Origin: Seiridium cupressi
Lineage: Eukaryota > Ascomycota > Sordariomycetes > Amphisphaeriales > Sporocadaceae
Direction: 5' to 3'
Assembly (NCBI GenBank): GCA_036674765.1
Contig: JARVKI010000088.1
Coordinates: forward strand, 118,053-182,052
DNA length: 64,000 nucleotides
In this document: piece after piece, positions 1 through 12,368 of the stretch
Numbering within the stretch: position 1 is the first letter of the stretch
Layout: every line of letters starts with the position of its first letter
The notes under the pieces: generated by a model
Seen by the model: only the letters and a program-made list of their open reading frames with translations
What the model was told of the DNA's origin: nothing
Database searches by the model: none
Translations under genes and position numbers: made by a program

Positions 1-1335
1 TGTCCTTGAATATGCTCGCCTTCCAAGTGAAGCTCCTGAGATAATCCACCGACACAGACCGCCTGTTGCGTGGCCCGCGAACGGGGCTCTCCAGTTCCAC
101 AATTACAGCACGCGCTACCGTGCCGGCCTGGACTTGGTCCTCAAGAACATCAATCTCGACATCAAGTCCCATGAAAAGATTGGTGTGGTCGGTCGCACGG
201 GCGCAGGGAAATCTTCTCTGACGCTTGCACTCTTCCGGCTTATCGAGCCAGACAGAGGTAATATCAGCATCGACGATCTGAACACGTCAACAATTGGTCT
301 GCTGGATCTGCGGAGGCGGCTTGCTATCATTCCACAGGACGCGGCTCTTTTCGAGGGCACCGTTCGGGACAATCTAGACCCCGGCCACGTACGTGACGAC
401 ACGGAGCTATGGAGTGTACTAGGTAAGTGTGTTGCACAAAGCTGACATACCCAAGATGACACCGCAGGGCGGGAAGAGCACATGTTCTCGCTTAGTCGGG
501 CTCTCCAGCCCATTCAAATTCTGCCAATTCACTAGTTCATTTACTAACGCGTCTCCGTTGGACAGATCATGCACGACTGAAGGAGCATGTGGCAAGCATG
601 GAAGGGGGCCTCGAGGCTAAAATCAATGAAGGAGGTAAGTCTCGGAACTTGTTGCCTGTCGCGCTTTCTATCGGCTGTCTATCACATCGCCATCGCCATC
701 GTATTCTCGGGTATCTGTCCATGTGTTCATGGGCTGCCTGTGCTGCGAAGACACTGGTTCTTACATCAAGGTGCTTCACTACGGGTGACTGCACAACGGC
801 CACGGGCCATTCTTTTTTCAACGAGTCCCTGCATGTTCCGTAATACGTCCACCCTTAAAGCATGGGAAATGGCCTCCGTCATCGTCCCGTCCCATTACTC
901 CATACTTTCTACCACAGTAATCGATCAGCACGCACATCGCCGACCCAATCATTTCCCGCGCATACAAGTCCAAACATAGCATGGAAATCCACTGACTGTC
1001 ACATCATAGGCTCGAACTTATCGCAAGGACAACGTCAGCTCGTCTCGTTAGCACGTGCCATGCTCACACCATCCAACATCTTGGTGTTGGATGAGGCTAC
1101 AGCAGCCGTGGACGTCGAGACGGACGCGGCACTGCAGGAGACCTTGCGGAGTCCCCTGTTTGCTCATAGAACAATCATCACTGTAGCCCACCGCATCAAC
1201 ACCATTCTAGATTCCGACCGTGTGGTGGTGCTCGACAAGGGTGAGGTTGTCGAGTTCGACACACCCCAAGAGCTCAGCAAGAAGAAGGGTGTCTTCTACG
1301 GCCTAGTGAAGCAGGCCGGTCTCGATACGGAGTAG
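1..1335 (+). CDS. ABC transporter, ABCC/MRP type, C-terminal half of NBD2 (5' partial)
   Basis: This is the last part of a full-length ABC exporter of the ABCC class (MRP/Ycf1-like), an ATP-driven pump of conjugates or toxic organics at the plasma or vacuolar membrane. Three exons fit: 1-422, 566-634 and 1010-1335 (TAG). The window opens inside the gene, in the linker before nucleotide-binding domain 2. Visible motifs, in order: Walker [11 protein letters not shown]-loop region [19 protein letters not shown], signature SNLSQGQRQ, Walker [11 protein letters not shown]-loop and H-loop TVAHRI. The conserved stretch after the Q-loop ([13 protein letters not shown]) crosses intron 1, and [10 protein letters not shown] crosses intron 2, which fixes both junctions. 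Intron 2 is 375 bp, long for this genome. The ABCC assignment comes from NBD2 motif style. Substrate cannot be told, since the membrane domains lie outside the window. Confidence 0.9.
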
Positions 1336-4300
1336 GCCTACCGTGACGAGAGTGGCGGAGCTGACGTCATGGGTAAAATGAATAGGAGAGGGCGAGATGT
1401 CGACGTTAGCGATATCGTTGATAGTTTCGATGATATATGTGGTGTTGTCTAGTTGAGCCATCGGAGAACAACAGCATCTGCTGGTGAGACGCTCTTATTG
1501 GTACCTCGCAACAATGTACAAATTGCATTTATAGGTGTTTATCTATACATAGTACCCCATTGCATCGTTTGATAGCAGTAGACAAAGGCATGGTGGTTAA
1601 GGAGTCATGTATTTCATGATGGCTGCATATGCCATCAAATTACCTAGCTCGCTGTCAAAATTCGTCTCTCGCGTGGTCTATAGTTGACAATGCTCGGAAC
1701 GTGTTGCAATTATTCGCCACTCGTATTCCCTGCGAAGCCCACATTCCGCTCTTTCCATTCCCTCTCACAGGCCTGAGAGACTCGGCTTTTGACGCATAGG
1801 AGCTGCAGTCAGATATTATGATACGAATTACATGTAAGCATTCGGAATCAGTGAAGGCCTTCAGCAGAACGATCCTCCACTCCGCATCTGCGAGGCGAAC
1901 CGTGAGCGTGGCTTCAATCGGCTTTAAATACTACGGCCGACAGGTCTGGTCCTACCCAATGCCCTAAGGGGGTTCCCGGCATGACGGGCATGGCTGGTAT
2001 TAGCGCTTGTCGCACCGCATTTTGTTTCCCGCATTACGGCGTGCACATGTGTGTGGATACGGCTTTTTTCGGTTTTTTTTTTTTCCATTTGATGAAGTTG
2101 GTACAGGGGAGGGGGGAGGTCGACCGAGAGCAATGATTGGCTTGCATAGGGCTGTAGGTCAAGGTACAAGCCTGCCACGGTGTCATGGTGGTCAGAAGGC
2201 TATTACTCAGTTGCGGGAGGTGTGTTGGCTGATGGGAAACGAGAAAGAAGCAAAATGGGTAATGCGAGCGTGGATGGTGTCATATTGGGAAACCCGAAGG
2301 ATGGCGCCAAGTCTGATACGATCCCGATGGCCACGATTGTTAGAGATTTAGCAGCGCTGACGGGCGACAATCCTGTAGGACATGAGTATGCAGGTTGGAG
2401 ACCCAACCAGCTTACCAAGGGATGAGGATTGTGTAAGCCTTCTTTTTCTCCGTGTGTGATGAGCCCTACTTAGTGTCAGGGTGTTCTTATTTTGGTAACA
2501 TACCGTATGAGGAAATAAGGACGATATACTCAAGCGGCATCTGTTGTACGTTACTAATGCTGTTGTGTCTTGCAGGTGTAAAGGCGAGTAAGTAGGGGAA
2601 ATACGGTTTAGCCGAGTGTTCCAGCAAGGCTCTTTGGTTTCCCGCTCCCTTATACTTTGCATGATGTAAGCTGGGATGTCGGTGCAATTGAGTTTTGTAG
2701 TGGATCGTGCTGCCAACACGGCATATCTGGCAAACAATTATAGCAGTAGCGGAACAGATGATGAAACAAAGTTCTCAAAGCTGACGACCATGAGCAAATA
2801 CCGATGTCAAGTTTCCTGAAGCCAAGCTGCGTCAGAAACGTCGGTATATTCCCCTCGAGGGCTATTGCGCATCAATTCAACGGTTTGTTACCACGGTATA
2901 TTACTTGAAGCTGCTCATATTTATGACCTATTGCCGCCTTGACCCGACTATGTTCTAATTGTCGTGTGTGCTTGAACTTAGTGAGTGCTTGATAAGCGAC
3001 CATACCGATCAGGGGTTTCAACAGGCCAGCGTGAAAAGCCGTGAAGCGGTATACCTCTCGTCACACCTGCCAAGTCCGAGCACAGCATGTCCGGATAGCG
3101 ATGGTCCGCTTTCGTCAACGGTGTGGCAGCTCTGGTGTAAGGTGTGAAACAGCGAGATGCTTACCTCATGCAGTGCTGATGTTTTCCTCCTGTGGGTAGG
3201 CGGGATGGCGGACATAGTCCACGAGTCTTATGTGCCACCCTACAGGGCAAGATGGTGTGCACTCTCGATCCAATGGCACCGTTGCCTGCCGCAAGGGAAT
3301 GATCTGGAACCACGTGAAGGTTGAGTCTCCAGGGAGGGCCGACAAACGCAATGTGGGGACGAATCAGCTTCGTGCTCAGTTCCGGACTGGCTCGAGCTGC
3401 ATGAGCTACACCAAAGCGGCGTGAAGGGTCGCCATCACCCCGTTTACGGTCACCAGCAGGAGCCCCGATTAGCCATGCGATTTGCTAGAAGAGAACCAAT
3501 GGCCAAAGAAGGAACGACTGCGGTTGGTTATGCTACCTTCACTGTCTTTGGGTCTTGTCATCTGCCGGCGCCAATTTACTACACCATTGATTTCAAAACG
3601 ATCTCCTCGATACTAACTAATGGCAGGTTGCCCGGGCTTGGGTAAGACAGGGTTTATGCATCAGATTTCAGATGGGGACTAGATTGTCAGCGCCACCACC
3701 CAATGGCCGCAGCAGCTACATGCGTCGTGTAACCTCAAGGCTGGAAAGGAGGGGTTGTCATCGACATATGGAAGCTCAGAGGAACTCTCCCATAAATGAG
3801 ATCACCGTTGTCCCTTCCCTTACCGATAAAACGGGCCTGATATTGATACTAAGGACGCGGGTTTATTTGGAGATGATGAAGGACGGTGACTTGTTGCTGC
3901 ACAAAGCTCTGCATCGTTCGTGTCTCTTTGAAATATTCCACTCTCGGGCTCTTATGACCACAGTCCCGATAGCCGTCCTTTTAATGCAATAGTAGGAGTT
4001 GGAAGTGGCTTCAGTTGAACATGACGCCAAAGCTGCTGGTTGGTCTGTTATCCGTGCTATACCGAGCCTAGCATAAAGATCAGCGAGTCAAATGTCAGAA
4101 GCGGCCTATGGACGGTTGCCAAGATATTCTTTAGAGGCGTCGTCAATGCCAATCTGTTGAGGCCCCGAGGATATGAAAGACGATTTCGCGAATATCCGGC
4201 CATGAAACATCGAATCGTGACACAAACAAATAAATCAAAAAGATCAATGCTCGAGCATTTCGTGAAATAGCTACATGAAGAGACGGTTGGCCCGCATCAT

Positions 4301-7300
4301 GCGAACGTGATATTGACCACGTTTGATCTGGTGAAGGTAAGCCGTGAAGCGCCGGGTATAGGATGAAAGCGCTTTCGCATTGTCTCCATATTTCCATCGT
4401 ATGTAGAGGCCTATTGAGGTCGGCGTTCATTGTCGTGAATGCCGAGTTGGACCGTAGTATTGAAGCTCGTAAAGTGGCCACATCTAAGCGCTATTCCGTA
4501 AGTTGGTAGTCTTGATTAAAATGCCTTTGCCAGCAGGCCAGCTATGATGCAGTGGGCTGCGACCATCACCTGATACAAATGCCAGCATGTGTACCAAGAC
4601 TCGTGTAGAGTGGTTCTCGACGTTTCATGGCCAGGCGAAGCTCACAGCGATGTGACGCTGAGCGGGGTGGATCGTCTGTCAAAGCTGTTATTGCCTGTCA
4701 GCGTCAAAAAGTCCCGGCCCCTTGCTTCGTTGCTAGGCTGTGCGCCGCCCTCGCAAAGAGAACCAATCCAGGCTTGCTGGGGGGTGTTTAGCGAGTACCT
4801 GACCCGAGAAGCCGGGTCGCTTACTGGGCGCCAGAAGCATTTTTATCCTGAAAATGGTGTTTCGTCGTGTATATCGTCGGTGGCTGAGTCGGTGTCGGCT
4901 AACATCTCTGCGACTAGTTTGACCTCCGACACAGAGAACGTAACATAGAGATGGTCCAATGCCGAATCCCAGAACCCCCCGATGCCGGACATGTTCCTTT
5001 GGATCACCGGCCTTGAACGGGAGCTGCAACAGGGAGGAGCGAATTTGGAGGGGAAACTCGCCGACCGAACCCGACAATCTGGTACCAAGCCGTGATGAGA
5101 GAAGGGTTCTCGTGTGGCTTCTCCGCCAGCTCAATGGTCCGTTCAATGGTTCGTAGAAGCTGAAATGAAGGATCCCAGGTTTGCCGGCCTGAAGGCTTGC
5201 AGAGATCCCTGCAGTCAGACCATCCCTAGAAGCGACCTCGTGACATTGCGTGCAAATGCAATCGCAGCCCCTTGCTTGCAGGGGCCGGGCTGTATTTAGA
5301 AGGAATGCTTGGTGTTGATGGCAAGGCAGAGCCCAAGGAATATCAATGAAACATGTCCCTCAGCAGTCCTCCAGGTTGCCGAGCGTGAAATTAATGATGC
5401 CATGCGCTAGGGACGTTTCGCTGTCAGTGGGGAAGGAGCGGAGTTCAGGCCATCTTCAGGTGTATTTCGAGCACTCCATCACTCTATTCGGGTGTCCGTG
5501 GGGCCAGTTCCAATATATTAGTGCATGTAGTCGTCTTCGGCCACCGCTTTTAATTATTGATTCAATTGACCGGCGCCGCACGTGGCACGGAGACTAGCGA
5601 CGGCACCGACATTGTAGGTATTTCCTATTTGAACTTTACAGCACTCTACCCACTATTCCTCCACACAAATGCACGCACACCAGCACCAGCACGAGGGCTG
5701 CGGGTCCCTGTATGCCGGTGACGAGATCCTTATTGGCCGCTGGTGAGCCTCATGGAGGAGTTGAGCAAAGTGGGAGCCTGAATCAAGAACTTCCGCTTCC
5801 ATTTAGGGGGCGCTGCAAGACTAGGACGAGTACGATAGGATCGTTGAGACCAGTACACATTCGAATATGAATAGCTTACAATGACATGGTAGTTTCCCCT
5901 CCTCCAGGGGAGCTGTGATCAGTGATGTGCTCCAAAGTCGGTGCGGCTAAACGACACGGCGGCATGACGAAGACTGCTTTTCCCAGAAACGATCCCATTC
6001 CAGTTCAACACTGTCAGTGCTTCAGTATATGCCAATGGACCTCCATTCATTCAACTCCAGCTTTCGTATCACCGCCGGTTAGATAAAACTAAGTATCGAC
6101 CAAAGCCCACTGTTCGTAGTTGTAGTTCGGTTGTGGAGTGCTCGTCGTGTCCGTTAGATGCCGAAGTATAGGCTCAACGAACCCGAATTTGGTGCAGTGT
6201 GCGTATGATAGAGGGTATTGTACAATGTTCCAGGGTGTCGCTGCGAATATATAGGCCCCTGGTCTGAACCGATTATTGTTGGAAAACGGTTCGGCGCAGA
6301 TGGCGGAACCGTGCGTGGGGGCATATGTAACCCGAACTAGTCATTCCGCCCCTTACCACAACAGTCCCTAAGGAAAAGTCTCTGAGACAGGGACAGCACA
6401 AACATAAAAGATGTGCTGTCTTAATAGTCTTTTGGGCAAAGGCACTTTTGTTGCGTAGTGGAACTTCAGAACAGGAGGAAAGATAGGAGACCCGCACATA
6501 TCCAACACGATAGATCATGTTACCAGTTTTTTTTCTCCGCATTAACAGGAGCAACACAAACCCGGGTAGGCGCAGGTTTGCTATGTAATCGAAATCAACG
6601 TTCATCGCAAGGGCAAACTCTAACTGGGTGTGATTGGTCTCTGGCGTGCAATGTATATCAACTCTGAACACTATCCTCATCCCGTCTCGCTACATATTGG
6701 CTTGTGTTTGGCATGTCTGCATGAGCGACTATCAATCGGTGCATTCGTCTCAGCAACGGTGACCCCCACCAATGCCGGGCTCCATGCTAGTTCCAGAACC
6801 ATTCAAACTAATTCGAAAACCCGGATTCGACAGCCCTGCTGCATTCACTCTCGCTGTAAACAGCTGTGGCTTCGGTAAAGCACGAGGCGACCTGGAAATG
6901 GTCACATAATCGGCAACCTTTATCTCGCCTCCTGCAGCAATGTTAGATCAGTCATATTCCATGCTGTCAGTGACTCGAGCATCTCCGGAGTCCACCCCTA
7001 GGCAATGTATCTACACTGGACCAATTGTTCCTGGAGGCTAGAAGTGGGCGGCGATGGTCAGAGATGACTGATCTCACATGAGACTAACAGCAGAGCCCGA
7101 ATTTCCCTGCCTGAGCAAGTGCATGTTTGGCTGGCAGATGCGCCAGTCGGGGGCCCAGGAGCCATATCATAGATCGAGTCTCCGCTTTTAATGGATGACC
7201 TACATAATATACATCCAGGACACACAAATTGTTGGAATGGACGAACAGTCTACTCAGCCAAGACAGGAGTCTATGTCTGTACTCGAATTGGTCCAACACT

Positions 7301-10300
7301 GGCCTTGAAGCACCCAAGAAGGCTGGAGGACTTGGAGACTCCTTCATTGTGCCATGTCAACCCATATCACTAGCACACGTGTTTGTCATTCCCTGCCCTA
7401 GACAGTCGCAAGTTCCAAGGACATCGGAGGCACGGTAGATGGATCTCTATGGGTGTCTCGACGTCATGAACAAGAGGAACCGGAACATACAAGGAGACAT
7501 TACTCGGGTTTGCCAATGAGCTGGAAAACATCACTCCGGGTTGTGCGTACTGCATCCCTCTCACCAATTAAGCGAGAAGCAAGACTTGAATTCGCATATT
7601 CAGATCCTAATTGTCGAGCATCAAACACGATTGTTTTCTGCCGTCCAGCGAGCTGCATGTCTTTCTCGGCGAATGGAGATGCGATGAAGGTTTCGAGAGG
7701 GAACAGCTAGGAGATTGTCGCAGAGCTGGACAAGCCAAACACGAGAATGGACGGATGATCTGCAATATCTTTAGGTTTGCCTTCCAGACATCGCTTAGGC
7801 CGGGAGTGCGGCGGTTACAGCATGGAGAAACGGTCTGTTGAGGCGGACGTGGGTCCGGGCGGGAAGAAAAGAATTATACTTTTGCACTATGCGATCAGCT
7901 TGTTTTTCCGGCTTGATATAACCTTGCCGAGTATCGTATCGTGTTGCCTTTGCTGGAGGCATGAGAGGCAACCCCTCTGGACAAAGGAAGCGACGGACCT
8001 GGCCCTGAGGATCGGCATGGCCAGGAAGGGAGGCACCTGGCATCTGGCGCGCAGGCTCTGGGGGACGGCCCCCCGTCGGCTACCCGGGCCCACAAGACTC
8101 TGCGTTAGGGTTGTATCTCTGTCATCCACATGCTTGTACTCAAGCCCCTGTCCCGACATGGGGTAGCTCCCACACATCATGCAGTTCACCACTGTTCGTG
8201 GCTTTTGTTTTCTTTGCTTTTGCGCCTCTCGCCCAATCCCCGTACGCAATGGCGGCCACTGTCTGCATTCTCGTAGGCACTTGTTCGCGAGTCACCAGTA
8301 CACGGCGCGTGTGTGAAGCTCCCCGGGAGACTATGCTGCGGCTATAGAACCCCCCCCCTCCTCGGCAGATTAAACAGTTCGGGCACGCTCAGCCTCCCAT
8401 GTCTCTTGACTGACAGCGGGCAATTGGGAGCCGTAGATGGCTCAAGTGGACGTCACGGACTGTGGATCACTGCTAAAGATAAGCCTGGCCACAAATCGTG
8501 CAGTCGCTGGATACATGTACTCAGCATCGCCGACAACGATGGCATTGGAGGAGCCCACCCTTGCAGCAATGTAGCTAGCCTTCCGAAGCCAGGATGTGTG
8601 CCAATTTAGAGTCTCACACACCTCGCCGCTCGCCCAGGGCAATAGCGATCGACCCCCTTGTCCACAGCGTCTGCTACGACATCGCGCAGCCCCCGGCCGA
8701 ATGGTAGACCCTATGGGAACCCGGTCCTCTGTCGTCCCTCAATCGCTACTACAGAGGCTACGGTACTCCTTCAACTCACTAAACCTACCGAGAGGGGAGG
8801 GGCAAGGGTCGACGAATTGTCCATGCAATCCTTGCTTTTTGTCGAGAGCTGATGAGGTACTCCATCGACCGACCGCGACTACATACATCCATCGCACAGT
8901 ATTTCTCCACTGCGCCTGGCCAACGACTATCTGCTAATTGTTTCTTTTTTCTAATACATTGAGCCTATTAATGCCAGCTTGACGAGTTTCAGGTCTTTGA
9001 CCTGTCGCCGCGTTCCTGTTTTACCGATGGAGCTGCTGTTCTCGCTATTCCCCTCTGACTAGACACATCTGTCCATTGTCCTCGCCCGTCTCCTCCGTGG
9101 GGTTTTTGTTTCTCATATGAGTTTGGTCGCAGAAGGGTGTGACACCAGACTTCGCAAGTCATCTGTCCCTCGATTCCGATTCTCGAGACTTGAGGGACCT
9201 GGTGCACGGCAATGCCAGTGAGCTTGCTCCGTGTCATATTACAACACTCCGTTGGCTGGTAACGCCCTGCAAGTACCCGTTCCACCGACGCAGTCATTTC
9301 CTTGTATGTTTTGCCTGAGGTTGCCGCTTTCCCTGCTGAGCCGACAGAGTCTGGAGCTTGTCTTGCTCCGAGTAGCGTTGCCCCCTACTTTCTCAGCATA
9401 CAGGTCCCGAGACAACTGCTGGGCGCGGAAGGAAGAGAGGTTTTGCTGCTTCATGTCTCATAGTCGTGGTAGAGTCAAAGGGGGCTATCAGGTCCCAGAC
9501 CGCGCATATTTGTAAACTGGGTGTTAATATGGTTTGAGGACCCACCGCGCCTCTTCCTGGTCCACGGAGCTACACACGGCCGGACCTTCTGACAACCTCC
9601 AATATCAGCTTCTTTGTTGCTGCGGGACGCCATCTCCACCTGGTCACTCCTAGCTGGCAAGCCCAAGATCACTATACTCCTCCCTGATCGATTCCCAGCG
9701 CCGTTTGGTATACACCCGTCCGCCAACCTCTCGGGCTGAAGCACCCTCCCGCAGCTGGCCTTCAACAAAGAAAAGGCCGTCTCGTCCAACTGACTTTTCA
9801 CCCTCGACGGGCGCCTTGCATACCCGGTCAGGCCCTCTGCTGGACACATTGATACGGCTACCTCCCGCAAGATCTACTGGGCCCATTAATTCAAACAATT
9901 GTGCTCCTCATCCTCCCACTTCAGCTCTTCCATATATACGCACCCTCGCACAGTACATTCACACTGCGGCACATCATCTTTGGGCCCTTCCACGGCATGA
10001 ACTAGGCCATCGTCATTTTCGCACCGCAGTTTCTCGCTCCCTTCACCTGCAGGTTTCAACTCTCGGTGGTACTCCAGTGGCGACGGTGTTCTGGTGTTCT
10101 GCCCGATACTGTGCCAAGCTGCTGTCCGACATACGACGACCTGCGTGCGCAACCCAACACTGTCCCATCAGTCCAACCATCGTATTGAGAGGTAGTGTAA
10201 GTGCATCCCGAGTTTTGTTTCTCGTATGGCAGTGACTAACGTAGTCAGGGACGAGCCGTTGAGGCTCAAACTCTAGGGCTTTACTCACCTGGTGCCGCTC

Positions 10301-10409
10301 TGCTATTTCTTTATAAATAGCATTCCGGGTGAGACACCTAGGTCATACACGCACAGCCAACATTGCTGCCCAGAAGTGAATAGCTCTGGGCCAGCTATAA
10401 ACCGGCAAC
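1336..10409. other. 9-kb gene-poor interval
   Basis: No reading frame here has a recognisable domain, and no exon series could be chained with plausible splice sites. Base composition is balanced, unlike the A/T blocks at the far end of the window, so this is not obviously decayed repeat. There are scattered homopolymers (T-run near 2082, C-run near 8347). The last 1.5 kb before the gene at 10410 is pyrimidine-rich on the top strand, as in long fungal promoters and 5' leaders. A noncoding transcript or a very long regulatory region is possible but not shown. Confidence 0.5.
10312..10319 (+). promoter_or_regulatory. TATA box candidate for the 10410 gene
   Basis: TATAAATA lies about 95 bases upstream of the chosen ATG at 10410, a normal core-promoter position for a fungal gene with a short leader. 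A second TATAAA at 10396 is too close to the ATG to act as a TATA box. Confidence 0.35.
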
Positions 10410-12368
10410 ATGGGTCAGCAAGACAGGTTCAGTAGGGAATATTACCCTAATCTGGGACCCTCTTGGGGAGGTCGTGGTGGGCCATCAGAAGATCCTCAAT
10501 ACAACGACGACCAGATCCCGGAAAGAAAAGGAGCACCAATGGTAAGAAGCCAAGTCCGCAACGTGAACTGGAGGAGAAGAAGACTGACGCAAGCTGTGGT
10601 AGCCCCTCCAACAAGTTCTCCGAGAGTATGCTCGTATCCCTGTCAAGACCTTCTTCATGGCCGCAATTCTGGAAGATGGCTCTCACATGACGTTTTGCAC
10701 TCCCAACTCAATCCCTCCCGAGAAGTTCAAAGAATTTTACGATGCCACGTGTTTCAAGAACATCTTGTCCCCGTCAGGGACATCTGGTAAGGAACCGTCA
10801 ACGCAGTTCCACCGCAAACGATACTGATATCATTTCTCTCTCACTAGTCTCCACTCCCTCTTTCGATGAGCCCGCCATCCCATACCGCAGGCCTGCTTTT
10901 GAATTAAACCCCCAAGACGAATATGGCTCTGGTCGCGCCGCAAGAAAGCGACGGGCGAACTTTAGTGTGGACGAAGTGCCAATGCGTCCCATCACGAGAA
11001 AGAAGAGATCTATCGTTATCAGCGATACCAAACAGCTGTGGCAGTTTTACGAACTGCGCTTTAAGAACTGCCAACAAGCGGCCTGCAAGCTGATCGCCAA
11101 GGCCTGGATCAAGACTGTAGAGCCCAAGAAACAGTCTACTCATCCTTACACGGGCAAGGATGAGAAGGCTCCAGACTGGTGGCCGCAGCCTTGGGGCGAT
11201 GGTCAGGAGAACAAAGTTAGGCACAAGGAGCCTGATCATCTCTATAAAAGAGGTACGGGGAACGCTGCAGCATATCAATAGTGACAGTCTTGCTGACCAG
11301 TTTCGCAGAGAGACTTCGTCTGCTTTGCCATATCTTGACTATGATTATACAGCCAAACGAGCATCAGCACAGCGACATCACAAAATTACAGCTCACGGTA
11401 GCGAAGCTCGAAGAGGTTACATGGGAAGCGCTCAATGCCTGGTTCGCCGATAACACCAACCCAGCAAACATAAAGAAGAAGGCATACCTGGAAGAGATAT
11501 TCAAGGTTGCGAAACAGGAGGAGAGGTTTCGAGCTGGAATGATCGGTCGGTCGATCATAGACTCGCCACTCTGCATCAAATTATGCTGACCATTTTATTT
11601 ACAGATGGATCCACCAAGGTTCATGTATCGACAGAGGATAGAATCAACGACGGCTACGCCTCAGACACGGAAGACAACAGCCCGTCGAGGCTCGACGATG
11701 GAGTCGAGCGCATGTCAATCTCTCGAAGCATTACTCCTCACAAGGGCCTTCCCCAGGACATGGCAAGCTACCCAACTGCGCATGGCCCGGCCGACAACTC
11801 GAGTGGACCCATACAAGGCGCATATATGAATGATTTTGTGCTAAGAGGAGCCCAATATAGTCAACCTATTGCAGGCTCCGACTTCCACGAAGAAGTGGCA
11901 AGGTATGGCGAGGTCCCTTCCCTACCTGCTGCCGCGCCACTTCATTCATCTGGCAGTATGGGATTTTCGAGCTTGCAATACATGCCCGCCCCCGATCCAA
12001 GCCGGAGAGCCTCGATGTCCGATGCGCACTCGGAATTCACGACCCCACCGACAGCCGGCGGTTACGACCCCTGGGCGAATAGTTCTGGGCCCAGCAATCC
12101 CGCCATGTACTCTCTGCCAGCAACTGGGTATCATTCTACCGCACAAGTTCCCGCGGGCCAATCAACCGCACAGATGACGCAACCACAGCAGTTTCCCATC
12201 CTATACGAAGGAATGCCGAGGAACCATGATCCAGGACAGGCGAACATGTACAGAAGCCTCGGTCCCATCGCGCCAGCAACAGGCTATCCAGACTATGGAC
12301 ACCCGGGCGTAAGAGGACTGGCAGGTCCGGGAGTCAAGCAAGAGAGTTTCAACAAGACGGTGAACTAA
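10410..12368 (+). CDS. YDR124W/hrmA-cluster-type helical-bundle protein (DUF2841)
   Basis: Five exons join in frame to a 573-residue protein: 10410-10541, 10603-10786, 10848-11252, 11309-11545, 11605-12368. Residues about 160-318 match what I know of the family named after yeast YDR124W and the Aspergillus fumigatus subtelomeric hrmA-associated cluster protein (PF11001): WQFYELRF, AKAWIK, DEKAPDWWP, HKEPDHLYK, then a Leu-rich helix and a helix ending EEIFKVAKQEERFR. An RKRR-type basic stretch precedes the domain and could be a nuclear signal. The last 250 residues are disordered, rich in Ser, Pro, Gly and Gln, with a phosphosite-like RRASMSD. The intron-4 donor (GTCGGT) is weak, but phase and the acceptor TTTACAG support it. 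Molecular function is unknown; a regulatory nuclear role is inference. The gene sits alone, with long empty DNA on both sides. Confidence 0.85.
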
